The notes under the pieces: generated by a model
Database searches by the model: none
What the model saw: the letters and a program-made list of their open reading frames with translations, nothing else
Told to the model about the DNA's origin: nothing
Source of the DNA: Strigamia acuminata
Taxonomy: Eukaryota; Arthropoda; Chilopoda; Geophilomorpha; Linotaeniidae
NCBI GenBank assembly: GCA_949358305.1
Contig: OX442321.1
Coordinates: 9,201,605-9,265,604, forward strand
DNA length: 64,000 nt
Direction: 5' to 3'
Program-made: the position numbers and the translations under genes
In this document: in pieces, positions 43,757-59,863 of the stretch
Layout: every line of letters begins with the position of its first letter
Numbering within the stretch: position 1 is the first letter of the stretch

Positions 43757-45487
43757 TCAAATAACAGTCTTCTTCGGAGATGTCACATGAAGCTTTTTCA
43801 ATCGTTTACGCAACTCATTCGGAAACTTCTCGTAGCATTTCTTACACACGGGTTTTAAATCCACTTCGAAAAACTTGGTTCTGATAATAAAATTCATTAA
43901 TCAATTACTTATTATTGTGATTTTTTTGTAATATAAAAAAATCACCTTTGACTCATGGGGATGTCACAAATCGAACACGAAAAGTGATGAACGCACCAAG
44001 CCTTATTCAAGGCAGTAAACACTAAAAAAAAATAAAATATAAAATTACAATTAGTTATTTACAAATTTAATATTAATTTTCTTTTTACCATCTCCAGAAA
44101 TAACACTATTACATACAAAGCAGAGATTGCCAAATAACTGATGATAATGGGTCTCACAATAGGCCAGACCTTTCTTCTCGTAGTGACGATGACCCAAAAA
44201 TGGTTTCTCGCATTTAGCGCAAACAAAATGCTAATTTAAAAAATGTTACAGATAACTAACAATTGCTGAATCACTTCTGACAATATACCTCGACATGCCA
44301 ATGTTTGCCAAGAGCAGTGACTACGCGTTCTTCAATTGGACGTCGGCAAGCGCCACAAATTGGAATTCCCATTTTGTCATGGCAACGAAGGCAATACAGA
44401 TCGCCTTTAACTTCACGTGCATCAACATTCAACTCAACACCGCACCCGGTACAATTAAAATGGTAAGGATGGTAAGCTTCACTCCGAAATTTGATGTGAC
44501 CGTCTTCAATAATGGCACTGTGAATAAAAATAACAAAAATTACGCATCTAGTATTTATTTAAGCAAAAAATGCACTTATTTGCTTTTAAAATGCATTTTT
44601 GGGGCTCACTTACTGACACTTATGGCAAACATATTTCCCACTTGCTTCTGCTTTCACTTTCGCATTGCAATCATGGCACAAAGCCCTAAAATAAAATAAA
44701 AATAAAATGTTAAAATCATATTTTTCATTTGTGGATGCAAAATACTTAGTTACCTGCCCGCATTTTTCATAAACCCTTGATCAGCCAGTGTAATATGGCA
44801 TAATTCGCAGCAAAAACATTGCGGATGCCAATTATTATTCATGGCTTTAATAACCCGACCGATGATAAACTCACCTAAAAGTGTCAACGAAACAAATTTA
44901 ATAAAACGGAAAAAAAAATCGGCTTAAAAATATTCACCGCAACTTCCACAACACGGTGCGAATAAAACATGGAAATCATGCTCGCAATATTTGCGGCCTT
45001 CAAACTGTCAAATTAAGAAAAAAATATTTCAAAATGTTTATTAAAATCATGCCAACCTAATTATTTTATTACCTCGTAAAAAATTCCTTCGGGGAACGGA
45101 CGAAAACATTGCACGCACCTGAAAAATATTTGAAAAATTAATCAAAAATTTAAATTAATTTACATTTTTTCTTCTCAATGTAAAATAAATTAATACACCC
45201 TACACGAAACATTGCTGATGCCACACCTCGCCCGCAGAATTAACGATCTTCTCGTGATGATCAAAGCCTTCCCCGCATCGGGAGCAAAGCATACTACCAA
45301 CAGACATATTTATACTGGAAAAATAGACAAAAAAAAATCAAAAATAGTGTTACACAACTATAAAATACCTGCGCATCGTGTCGTTTAATTCATTTAGTAC
45401 TAATTGGTTCTGATTTCTTCGCCTTACAAATAAAGCGCTCGAACTTAGGTTCAAATTCGAATCTGATTTTAACATTAAACTCATCAT
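43757..45487 (-). CDS. PINCH/LIMS, five-LIM-domain adaptor
   Basis: About nine exons, roughly 370 residues. After an N-terminal extension ([25 protein letters not shown]), LIM1 reads [64 protein letters not shown] and KNAGR follow as in LIM1-LIM2 of human PINCH, and further CxxC/HxxC LIM pairs run to the end, [20 protein letters not shown] binds ILK and parvin at integrin adhesions; Drosophila steamer duck is the fly member. An internal ATG at the second exon (NMSVGSMLC) could start a shorter isoform lacking the extension, as human LIMS1 has variable N-termini. Confidence 0.92.
44545..44606. repeat. AAAATGCA-type repeat in a PINCH intron
   Basis: AAAAATGCACTTATTTGC and TTTTAAAATGCATTTTTGGGG lie side by side. 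They use the same AAAATGCA(C)TTTT word as the two elements near 19.5 and 20.9 kb. Possibly a fragment of the same short repeat family. Confidence 0.3.
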
Positions 45488-46615
45488 TAACAATTTTTTT
45501 TTAAAAATTAAAAAAGATCATTCGATACGTAAACCATTTTAACGAGAGAAAAAATAATTCTTTCTTATCACTGAATTTCAAAGTCCAGTTATTTTAATTC
45601 GTCATTTGCTCTGCTCGTCATGCTAAGTTACGATGACTTACGGTGAGTAATATGTATCTAATCTTTCAATAATTCAACGTACCCAGGCATTAAGAATATT
45701 CTTGGAGTTTCACTCAAAATACTTTCGTCAAGCTGTATCGAGGTCCTGTTTCTGGGCGTTGGCGCACTTCTCGAAACAATCTGGCAATTTGAGGAAAAAG
45801 TTAGCAATAACAAGGATGTAAGTAAGAAACGGATGGAAAATTACCAGTAAAAATAATTTTTAGATAATAAGTTTGTTTTAAATTTTGTTTGTTAAGGAGC
45901 AAATTTTGAGTGCAATTACTACTAAGGCAATGGAAAAAGGCGTTTAAATTATGATTAACCTCATTTGTCCGTAAATGGACTTCCAACAACAAATCCGGAA
46001 GTCGTCGCCATTCCGTCAAGGCGATGTATAAAAAATTGTTTATTTTCTGTTTTAAAAATGTGTATAAAGCATACATAAACAAGAATAGTAATTTTTAATA
46101 TTTTTTTAAAAAAGAAATTAAGCAGTTTGAATAAAACATCAAAAATGGAAACTTATAAATTCAGCCAATGATAAACAAGCATTTTTTCCAAGCGCATCTA
46201 AAATACCTTTCCGAATCCTCGTCGCATTTAATTTAAAAAATCCAAACCGATAGGACATATTTTTTATTCGCTGGTATTTTTCCTAACTCAATTTGAATAG
46301 ACAAATAATCTGATTAGATCAACCCGATACAATATCCAAAATGTCGGTCATCATATTTTAAAAATGGCGCCAATTGATCACAAAGGATTTGTTCAGAAAC
46401 AAGTCGAAAATCTGTCCTATCTACAGACAAGAAATTGCCTTGGAGATTCGGCTTCGGTTTGTTTTGGTTTCATGATTTGTCCGTAAATTCCTCTCCTATG
46501 TTCCCATCATCCTTCAAGGTGCATTTTAACGTGCCCGATCGTGAATTGAAAAGAAAAAATTTAACACTTTGTAATTATTTCAGATGTGCGCGTTTAATTC
46601 TCACTGAATGACATC
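45488..46615. promoter_or_regulatory. Divergent promoter region, PINCH / Na+/H+ exchanger
   Basis: An interval of 1,128 bp between divergent starts. AAAATGGCGCC at 46361-46371 is YY1-like and lies 245 bp before the exchanger ATG. Minus-strand frames here are short and unrecognised. No TATA box is obvious. Confidence 0.4.
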
Positions 46616-50748
<4,133 letters not shown>

Positions 50749-51293
50749 TTTTTTTTTAAAAATTGTTATTACAAAAAAATATATATATCAAAAAATACCT
50801 GAAAACTAAAATTGTCTTTTTTACAACTGGAATTGCATGTTAATATTTATTTGTAGCGAGCATTTTTCGATATTCCTTATTTAAATTAACCAAAAAAAAA
50901 AATGTAAATTTCACTATTTATTCATTAGAAAAAATCATTTTTTGGCAAAAAAAAAAATTTTGAGCTTTCGATCTCAAAATGACGTGTATTAATTCTATGC
51001 GTACTGTGTAAAAATGTCCGTTATAATATTTCAATTGAAAATACATTGTGTGTACTTTTTTTTGCGATTTATGTTATTACCGTTAATAAGTATAACAAAA
51101 CAAATGAACTTGACTACAGTTAGTTTTATAGCTACTCATGTTGTAAACAACACAACTTGTGTTTTGCCGTGCAAAATGTATATAAAACTGTATCTTACAG
51201 GAAATGGAATGTTTTGAAAGAAAGAAAAACCCCCATTAAATAACTTACAATTTAAAACAAATTGTCGCCACGTGTCTCTCTCTCTCGCATGTC

Positions 51294-52133
51294 TCACGCG
51301 CTTTGCGAACCTTCAACGGGGACATTTTCTTCAATTTCAGTCGGGTATTGAGTTTTCATTTCTTCAGTTACTTTGAACATTGGACCATGACCCGGTACTA
51401 TGTATTGAGCCTTCCGAAGAATCCTATTTCGATTTTTCTCCTGAAGTTTTGGATTTTCGCTGCCCGCAATTTCCCTCCAGAGTGACGGATCATCTAAATC
51501 TTCTTCCCGCTCGAATAAATCACCTAGAAAACAAAATATCAAAATTTCTCATTTAATTTTCCCGCATTTTGCATTAACACTCACCAACGATTGCAACTAT
51601 TCCCAGCACATCGGTTTGCACGATCACACTGACGTCAGACCCAGTGTGCCCTGGAGTTGGAATAACTTCGACTTGATCATCAATGACGTAAGGCATATTC
51701 TTTTAAAAAAAATCGATAAGTACCACTTTGCTAAACATTTAATTCAATCTCCACCATTTCAAACGGATGAATATAATATTGGTCTTCGTGACACACACTA
51801 TAACCAATTATCTGCGTCGCTTTTGTAAATAAATTCAAATTTCCGATGTGGTCCGTGTGTCCGTGAGTACAAACAACATACGCAATATCTTCGCACCGCA
51901 ATCCATGTTTCTGTAAAGCTGAAATACAATAAACTCACATTAATTTCGCACAAAATCCTTCTATTTCTCATACGATTTATACCTTTAATCAATACTTCCT
52001 TATCCCATGGCGAAAGTGTGTCAACCAGTATATTTTTTGGACCTTTAATCAACGTGCTGGTTCCACGTGCCAGTACAGTTCCATTCACAATCCGGGAATA
52101 ACCGTCTTCCAGCACCGCAACTTGATAACTCAT
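51294..52133 (-). CDS. MBLAC1: Metallo-beta-lactamase domain protein 1
   Basis: Four exons from 52133 to 51294, roughly 240 residues. Metal ligands of the fold are all present: CTHGHTDHIGN (HxHxDH), TPGHTGSDVS, GDLFERE (bridging Asp) and VPGHGPMFKV. GDLFERE, the R-rich NRNRILRKAQYIVPGHGP and the start YQVAVLEDGYS are characteristic of MBLAC1. Human MBLAC1 is a zinc-dependent nuclease that cuts replication-dependent histone pre-mRNA; this is family knowledge. The introns split the metal-site segments. The start is head-to-head with SAP130. Confidence 0.92.
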
Positions 52134-52710
52134 TTTAATTAGTAACGCAACTAAAATCCTGCGTTTTTTAATTCAATTTGGCAATATGTTTAAATTAAAG
52201 CCGTTGATTCATACTTCAAATCCTTAAAGCAATTAATTTACAATAAATACCAGTTAAAACGTAAAATATAAATTCGCAACCTTGAGACTCGTAGTAACTC
52301 TTCAAACCACGAAATTAACCCACTGCTGCCCTGACCAATCAGATTCCACCACTTCTAGTGTTTCCGGTATTCCATAGCGTTACCAACCTGAGTTCGAGGC
52401 TAGCTCGCTAAATTTGGCACATGCGTCGTTCAACAGGAAGTGAAGTGGTTGTTAAATCGGTGCTACAGTACGCGCATTCATTTCCACCATAAACTTTGAA
52501 AATATTCGGAACAGCTCGAAGAACACACAAAAAAGTAAGCGATTGTTTTCTTTCGGAGAACACCACACAATTCACTTAACAAACAGACGAGGTTAAGTCA
52601 CGATGGTCAATTGGCATCGTGCCAATGCTGTAAAAATGGTCTTTATTTAAAAAAAAATTCTTTAACATCTCTTGAATTTTCCAGCGTGTAAATGATTCCG
52701 CTGTAAAACG
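52134..52710. promoter_or_regulatory. Bidirectional promoter region, MBLAC1 / SAP130
   Basis: An interval of 577 bp between divergent ATGs. The right half contains the probable SAP130 leader: a YAG acceptor-like end precedes GCGTGTAAATG shortly before its ATG, suggesting a leader exon near 52490-52535 with a donor at AAAAAGTAAGC. No TATA box is obvious. Confidence 0.45.
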
Positions 52711-55700
52711 ATGGAAAACGTCGGCAAGTCACATCCGGGTCTCCAAACCGATGGAAAGAACGAAGGCGAAAGACAACAAACGGAATTGTCTCACCTTTCA
52801 ACCGACTGTTCGCATCATGGTCGCTCATCGCGGTCGCCGCAGCCTCCGCGAACCACTTACACAGTTAGTACAACAATAAAACCAACCTTAAACCATACCA
52901 AACCTAAATTAATTCGATTCTTGAACTCCAGAGCTCACTCAGGCCGACTCTAGCAACGAGGCCTATCGCGCCCGCACCAATACAAACCGTCACAGCTTTA
53001 AATTTGCAATCAGCCGTCGCCCCAGCACAGACTTTTATTTCTAAGTCCGGTAATATTCGAATTCTAACTTCGACTATTAAAAAAATATAAAATAACATGA
53101 TTTTTCCTCGTTAAAGCTTGTCATCCTTCAGCGCCGATGCCAACTATGACAGTCCCGGTATCGTCAGGCACAATGGCGTCTATTATTCGACCAACACATC
53201 CATTGCAAGGCTCGATAACCCCTACACACATTCCCCACGCCACAATTACCACATCGTACTCGAGCCATGTTCCACGTGGAGCTGCAGCCGTTGCTAGCAT
53301 CACGCCGCCACGATCAGCCGTGGCGACTCCAATAAGAGCTATGCATTCGCAGCCCACGACGATTCCTATGTCAAACGTGGTATGTATAAAGAGGAGAGCA
53401 TTTGTTGTTAATTTGTATTGATGATTCTTTGTTAATTAACAGCCACGTTCTTCAGCTATTCGGGCGTTACCGGTGGCAACTTCGGTTCCCCCTAAAATGA
53501 CACAAGCGTCGTTGATGAATGACCCACTCAGACCTCGTGGAATAACGGGCGGCGTTGCAACTATTCAAGTCGGTGCTCATTTACGACAGAGTGATCAAAT
53601 CATTCGGACTAGTGTGTGCGGAGTGGCGACTAAACCTGTTCACGTGTCGCAGCCTGTGGTATCCACCATACAACAAGTTCGTGTTTGAACATTTGAAAAG
53701 AAAATTAAATTTATTTTGTTGATTTGTTTTGTTGATTTTTTTTTAGATACCCGAGAAGGGTTATTACAAACCTCACTTGAGTACAAACATGAGTGTAGCG
53801 TCTTCGGTCGTTATGCCTGTTCAACAGCATTCTGCACTGGTTTCGACTGCCTCGACTGGGGCGGCACCGCCAGCCCCTCATTCTCTCACACTGACATCGC
53901 CCCAATTAGTCGGAACAAAGACGCAGTTGCAGATACCACCGCCCGTTATGTCTGTGCAAGCGGTTCATACCGTATCGCCACTCAAAACCCAACCGACGCA
54001 ACAACTTGTGTCCGTGCCTACAGTGACGACAAAATCGAGTATAATTTTTCACAATTTCACATTAACACAATATAAAATATTTAATTTTTTTCTTTAATTT
54101 TAGGCATAACGATTCACGGGTCGCCGCATTTGACAACAAACATGACTCCGGCGGTGCCTAGAATGGCGAATGCTGCTTCAATTCCAGTTGGTAAATATTT
54201 TAATTTAAAATTAAAAATTGATTACATTTTTAAATAAAAAAAAATTCTAATACACTATTTCAGCTAAAGTTCAGCCACTTTCCATGTCAACTCGAACTAA
54301 CTTGGACGTGAGTGAAAGCAGTAACACGTTAAATTTGTTTGTGCCTTCGCATCATCCTTCACAAACAAACCAAGCGCCAGCTACAGGATCTGTTGGAACT
54401 GCGAGTGTTGTGCTCATGGAAGCGCCGCATACCTTACCAACTTACATTTACGAAACCTACCAAAACACCATTACTATGGCGCCGTATGGTGGGGCTCCGA
54501 CTACATTTTCAACATTGCAACCAGGAAGTGCAATTCGATGTAAATAAGTATTGAAAAAGTAAACAAATTGTGAGTTGTCTTAACTATTTATGTTTAGTAC
54601 CTTCACATCCGAGCCAGAACATAACTGCTGCCGTTCAAAGTGCTTCACGATCCGCATCTGTGAGTCCAATAATGGTCGCTGTGGAGCCAGGACGTTCGTT
54701 GACGTTGCACACGAGTTATCCCAGCACTGCGGAAAGTGAGATTTAAAAAAGGAAATATTTTTTATTTTTTAATATTTTAATTTTAATTTAATTTTCTAGC
54801 ACTAGTGACCACTTGCGAACCAATTGTAAGCTCGGTATCATCTTCGATTCATGCAGTAAACAGTTCTGGAACATATTCCGGATCTCAAAGTGGAAATTGT
54901 AACCCAACTTCGTCAGTATCGTCGTCTCCACGACCGAGTATTTTACGTAAACGAACGAGTGAAGGGTGAGAAACATTAGAATAGCAAAGAAAAATAGAAA
55001 TTTAATTGTAAATATTATTTTTTTGTAATATTTTTATTTAGATTAAGCGTTGTGCGCAAGAATTTAATGTCTTCAATGCCAAATTTGGAACCTCCTACGA
55101 GTCCACATCCCGAGTCGAATTTTAATAACGTTTTGTTGTCTGCTCCCTCGCCAAAACCATTGAGGTAAAAATTAATTTTTTGGGGGGTTTTTAACCGTTC
55201 AAAAATGTTAAATCCATTTACATTTACAGTGAACAAAGTCGGGAAAATGGTTTAAATCGTCTCCATGACGAGAAGACTATTGCCAACACTGTTATCAAGA
55301 CAGAACCGATGGAAGTTGCCGATAATCGGACAACAAACGGGATGAGCTTGGAAGCATCACCACGCAAGAAACCTCGGAAACAACAATTGTATTATAAAAA
55401 TCAATTGGAAAACGTTTGCCGAAACGAAAATATTGATTGATATTATTTCAGAACGGGGAATGAAATGGTGGAAGCGCACTCAACAGATGCTGAAGATGAA
55501 TTTGAAAGAGACAGCAAGAATATTAAAAAGGAAAGTTTAAAACATGAAGATGGGGTCCCCTTATCATCAGTGCGTCCTCGACCTAATATTACATTAATCA
55601 ACAGCTATCGCCATACTTGGAAATCTCGTCATAATCACTTCGTGCACTACTCGGACGTGAAGCCGAAAGGTGATAGCAATTTCCCCAATGTTACAATTTG

Positions 55701-56223
55701 GCTTTTATTAATTAAAATGTGTTTGATAGAAGAACGCCGCACTAACATAAGCGATTTAGCGAATCAAAAAGGCATGATGCAGAAACTGAACGGCTGGAAA
55801 ATTCATCATTTGTCTACACAGCTGGATGAAGTGGTAGAGTTAATAAAATAATTAAATATTTCGCGGTTATTTCTGAAATTCAAGTACAAATTCAGGTCGA
55901 TGACGAAGATGGAGTCCTAAAGAGGTTAAACGATTTTCTGTCGAGATTGGAAGACTGCGATCGCCGTGACAACCGCGAATCTAATGGCGTCAGCGAATTG
56001 ATTAAAGTAATTTCGCGAATTAAATTTAATCGGCATTTTGAATTTTGAATATAAAAAACATTTTTTTTTTTAGGGAAATTTGCAACGATGTCGTATTATT
56101 CGGGATCAAATGAAGGAAGCCAAGCAACAAGTGTTAAAGGTCATCGATCATAAATCGCAAATACTTGACATTCTTGGAAAGTACATTGCTAAAAAGCCAT
56201 TAAGGAAAAAAGATAAATTTTAG
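52711..56223 (+). CDS. SAP130: Sin3 histone deacetylase complex subunit SAP130
   Basis: About 14 exons, perhaps 800 residues against about 1,050 in human. The long middle is Pro/Thr/Ser/Val-rich and low in complexity, with SAP130 words such as SSHVPRGAAAVASI, PPRSAVATPIRA and repeated short peptides. The C-terminal part is well conserved: SPRKKPRKQQ (human SPRKKPRKQ), an acidic stretch, INSYRHTWKSRHNHFVHYSD, LANQKGMMQKLNGWKIHHLS and a helical end, ILGKYIAKKPLRKK. SAP130 is a core Sin3/HDAC subunit that binds Sin3 through this C-terminal region; this is family knowledge. Exons are short and split the repeats, so the number of residues is approximate. It converges with FIS1. Confidence 0.87.
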
Positions 56224-56783
56224 TGAAAAACGAGTGTTTTCTTGTATATTAGATTATTATTTGTTGTAAATTTAACCCGTAGTTTCTCGTAGGTGTTGGC
56301 AACTTTAAAAATTTCATATTGTTCGTTCATTTAATTTTATGTATTATATTTCACACTTTATAAATGGTGTATAAATTAACGAGCCTCGATTCCGTTATTA
56401 TTGTTTTTTTTTATTTATCGCATAAGTTAGGCATTTAGTGAGAATAAATAACGCTGCTTGGCATATAGAAATCGACTACAATTTATCAAATTAGTTTCAT
56501 CTGTTAACATTAAACACATTTCATTTCTTCTACCATACGATTATGACAATTTCACGTTGTCTTTGTGGAATGTGCAAATGTGGATATGCAAATTTTGAAA
56601 TTAGCACCATCTTGTAAACACTTTTGAGTTAAAACTACTTCTAAAGCTAGAAATAAATACATCTCAAAACAAAAAAAGGTTTGTATCATCATTATGTACA
56701 AAGTTATCTGCAGCTGTCTTAAAAAATATTTTCCCCACAATTAGTAAAACATTGACAACTTCTTAATCTTAATTAAATCCAAC

Positions 56784-57531
56784 TTATTTCCGAGCCATGG
56801 CGATACCCAACCCAATTAAACTCCCCAATGCAATCGCAACACCTCCAACTATGGCAATACCCATCAATCCTTCTGTAAAACAGAAAAGATTCGATCAACA
56901 CAATTATGGAATTTCTCAATTAATTTATTTTTTTTACCCTTTTCCATGCGCTTTTTAATAACCTCTTCTAACTCTTTTGCTTGACGATTTGACGGTTCGA
57001 CAGAAAGTAGCAAACGAATATATCTTAATGCTGGTGTGTATTCCTTTAGTGATAATAAATGAATAAATAAATAAATAAATAAATAAATAAATTTTTATTG
57101 GATCTGCAAGCATTTTACCCTCAGTTTGGCATTTCCTATCGCCAAGTAAAAGAGGTAATCTCGTTTTGCTGTCTCGTCACCATTAGATAAAAGATCTAGA
57201 AGTTGAAAAAAAGTCGATTTTTAGTCCAGAATTTATTAAATATTGCTCCAATACGAACCTTCTAACAAAATGATTCCTTTTTTAATGTCTACCGGATATT
57301 TACTTCGGACTAAGCACCACGAATACTCGAACTGAGTTTTAATATTAGGCTTTCCTTTTCGAAGTTGGTCGTGGTACTGTTTCTCGAATTTCTGAAAGAA
57401 AATCAATAAATAAAACGTTTATTGAGTTTTAGTTGCTTATATTTCGTAAAATATCAGTGGATGACAACGTGCGGGGAAATATTTACCTTCAGATCTTCTG
57501 TAGATACAATTTCATTCAATACGTCTTCCAT
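56784..57531 (-). CDS. FIS1: Mitochondrial fission 1 protein
   Basis: Four exons, about 150 residues, as in human FIS1 (152). The start MEDVLNEIVSTEDLKKFEKQ matches MEAVLNELVSVEDLLKFEKK. TPR-like helices follow (TQFEYSWCLVRSKYPVDIKKG, RDYLFYLAIGNAKLREYTPA, YIRLLLSVEPSNRQAKELE). The C-terminal membrane anchor (IAIVGGVAIALGSLIGLGIA) ends in basic MARK, the tail-anchor that targets the outer mitochondrial membrane. FIS1 recruits factors for fission and mitophagy; this is family knowledge. Intron 3 (near 57056-57092) carries an (ATAA)n microsatellite. Confidence 0.95.
57056..57092. repeat. (ATAA)n microsatellite in a FIS1 intron
   Basis: About nine consecutive AATA/ATAA units. A probable length polymorphism with no other role visible. 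Confidence 0.85.
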
Positions 57532-58187
57532 TTTGATGCTGCAAACGTTCCATCTCGTGGTAGATTTTTGAAATTATATGTTCTAAAATAAATATCATTT
57601 TTCTGTCATTTGTGTATTAAAATATTGAAGTAAAAAATGCTTGATTTTTTTGCGAAAAGAAAAATTTTAATTGAACAAGCCGTACTCAAAGAACAGAACC
57701 GCACGCAAACACGATAGAGCAGACGACTCTCAGCTGTCTAGCGTAATATAACATCGACCATGAAATAATCAAATAAATTTACATTTAGTAAATTTATTAT
57801 TTTTGCATTTTTTATTTCTTTTATTTCTTTATTTACTTACTTTCACTTTAATCTTTATTTTTTTTTAGTATTTATTTTTTTTATAAAGAAATTATATTTT
57901 TCTTAAACGTTAGCTGATGCCATTGTATCCGACTAAACTTTCGAACTTGTCTCGTGATTTATTGTTGAGTAAATTTTTAAGAAACAAATGTATGAAACGT
58001 AAGAATATCAACCGAAAAATCACGCGCCAAAGAAACGTGCAATTCTGTACTCGTTCTTTCAGTTGGGTGGATCGTACGGGTGAAAACGGTTTGCTTTTGC
58101 TAATGTTGTTATCAAAGAACGTTCCACACATTTTAACCAAACAGTAAATCAAGTCAATATTTTACTTTTATCCGTTCGTTTCGAACA
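57532..58187. promoter_or_regulatory. Divergent promoter region, FIS1 / small secreted protein
   Basis: AT-rich interval between two divergent starts. A 76-codon plus frame at 57917-58147 and an 80-codon frame on the opposite strand overlap fully and resemble nothing known; I regard both as chance. No TATA box or clear factor site was found. Confidence 0.4.
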
Positions 58188-58625
58188 ATGCAGACGATAC
58201 TTTTTGTGCTGCTTGGTTGTAAGTAATTAAATTTCATAGATTAAAAAATGCTTAAATGCCTTTAATTTTTTTTTAAAAAAACCTAGTTGCTATAGCTACA
58301 TTGGTTTCAACTGCAGCAAACCAAAATCCGGAAGGTAAAAAATAAACGTATTAATAAATAAATGAAAAAATAAATAAATAAAATATTTTATGTTCTAGTA
58401 CCTGTACTAAGATTTAAGCGAGATACTAGTGGAAATAAAACGGAGAATGCTACTACTACAACTGAGATGGCCGACACTGCCCCACCAGGACCATCTGGTG
58501 ACCCAACCGACGACATAACCACACCACTGCCGACAACGCTGGGAGCTGGTCTGCCCGTTGTAAATGGGGCCTTAATTTGCAGTGGGTTTGTTACAGCTAT
58601 ATTGATGATAGCTCAGCAAGTGTAA
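58188..58625 (+). CDS. Small secreted Thr/Pro-rich protein, probably GPI-anchored
   Basis: Three exons (58188-58221, about 58289-58335 and 58401-58625) give about 101 residues. They run: a signal peptide (MQTILFVLLGFAIATLVST), a short segment to a dibasic site RFKRD that could be cleaved by a furin-like protease, then a Thr/Pro/Asp-rich stretch with N-glycosylation sequons NKT and NAT. It ends in a hydrophobic tail (VVNGALICSGFVTAILMIA) with no cytoplasmic residues beyond QQV. A signal peptide plus hydrophobic end suggests a GPI-anchored mini-mucin; a single-pass protein is the alternative. I do not recognise a family. Consistent splice phases (1, 1) and the ordered composition make it a real gene. 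Confidence 0.7.
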
Positions 58626-59863
58626 AGCGGACGAAGTAAATATTGCAATTCCGAAAGGAATGTAACGGCGTTGTTTCCTTTGTTAATCTTGAATGGATAT
58701 TAAAAGTTGTTGCTTATATATATAACATCTATATTGTTGCTTTGTTTATTGGCAAATGGCTCTACAGCGGTTATTTTGTCTATAGAAGCTCGCACATAAA
58801 ACGTATCAATTAAATAAGGATTTTTTTATTTAAATTCTGTGGATAATAAGCATAAATTGCTATTAGTTTACTAAAATTATTATTATACAGATCCTTTACA
58901 AATATACAACAAAAATTATACACGCACGGCTGGGAAAAGTCTTCCATTCCACAAAAGTAAAACAAAATATTTGATAACTTTTAACCCATTGTGAATATCA
59001 AACAAAATAAATTGTTCATTACTAAAAGGACAAAACAAATGAACAAAAAAAAATACTTAATAAATAATGATACATGTTAATATGGCAATGTTAGACAATT
59101 CCATTCGGGGGATAAACAGTAAACTATAAATGAGTACAACAAACTGAAATCCAACGACTAAACATTCGACAATCTTGTATTTGTTTAAAAAACTACCATC
59201 AAAGGAAACCTGCTTCGTTTGCATTTATTTGACTAGACAAATACCGTTTGTATTCATCTTCACATGCAATATTTCTTTCTTTTTCAACTTAAAAGTAGTA
59301 GTAGTAATAATAACACTACACCTCTGGAAACTCAAATATCGCGCTGATTTTTAACAAATTTTGCTAATAGTTTTACCATCAGAGAAAAATAAATAACAAA
59401 AAAAAAAAATATATATTTTCTTCTTTTCGATTAACATTAAAGATCCATTTATTCATTTATTTAATAACTAGCAAATTATATTCAGTCATTCGCTCACATT
59501 TACGCATAAAACAAGTTTTATCACATTTAAACGGAAATAGTAAAGAATAATTGCTAAAAATTATTTCTAAAAATTATTATCAATACCTCTTTACGTTATT
59601 ATCAATTTAAAAACCAAAAAAATTGATCTCGCAACTTAGTAGATATAGTATCACTATTCAGATTAATAATTCACACAAAAATTTAATTAAAAAAAAATTC
59701 TTGTTAATAAAATAACCAAAAAAAAAAAAAAATATGAGAGTAGACAGAAATAGAAATAATAATAATAATGAAAAATATAGTTTCACTCTCCTATTTCTCA
59801 CGTATTTAGTTTCACGTTAACGACTGCAAATTTGTACACGTCTACTAATCAAAGCGTTACTAT
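58626..59863. other. Convergent 3' interval, small secreted gene / AGFG1
   Basis: A very AT-rich 1.2 kb between two convergent stop codons. It probably contains a long AGFG1 3' UTR on the minus strand and a short UTR for the secreted-protein gene. No other feature was seen. Confidence 0.5.

Noticed and set aside
45801-46082. 93-codon minus frame between PINCH and the exchanger
   Set aside because: Phe/Leu/Asn-rich AT composition, no domain and no splice context.
57910-58152. Overlapping 76- and 80-codon frames on both strands
   Set aside because: They are mirror frames in AT-rich promoter DNA with no family resemblance.
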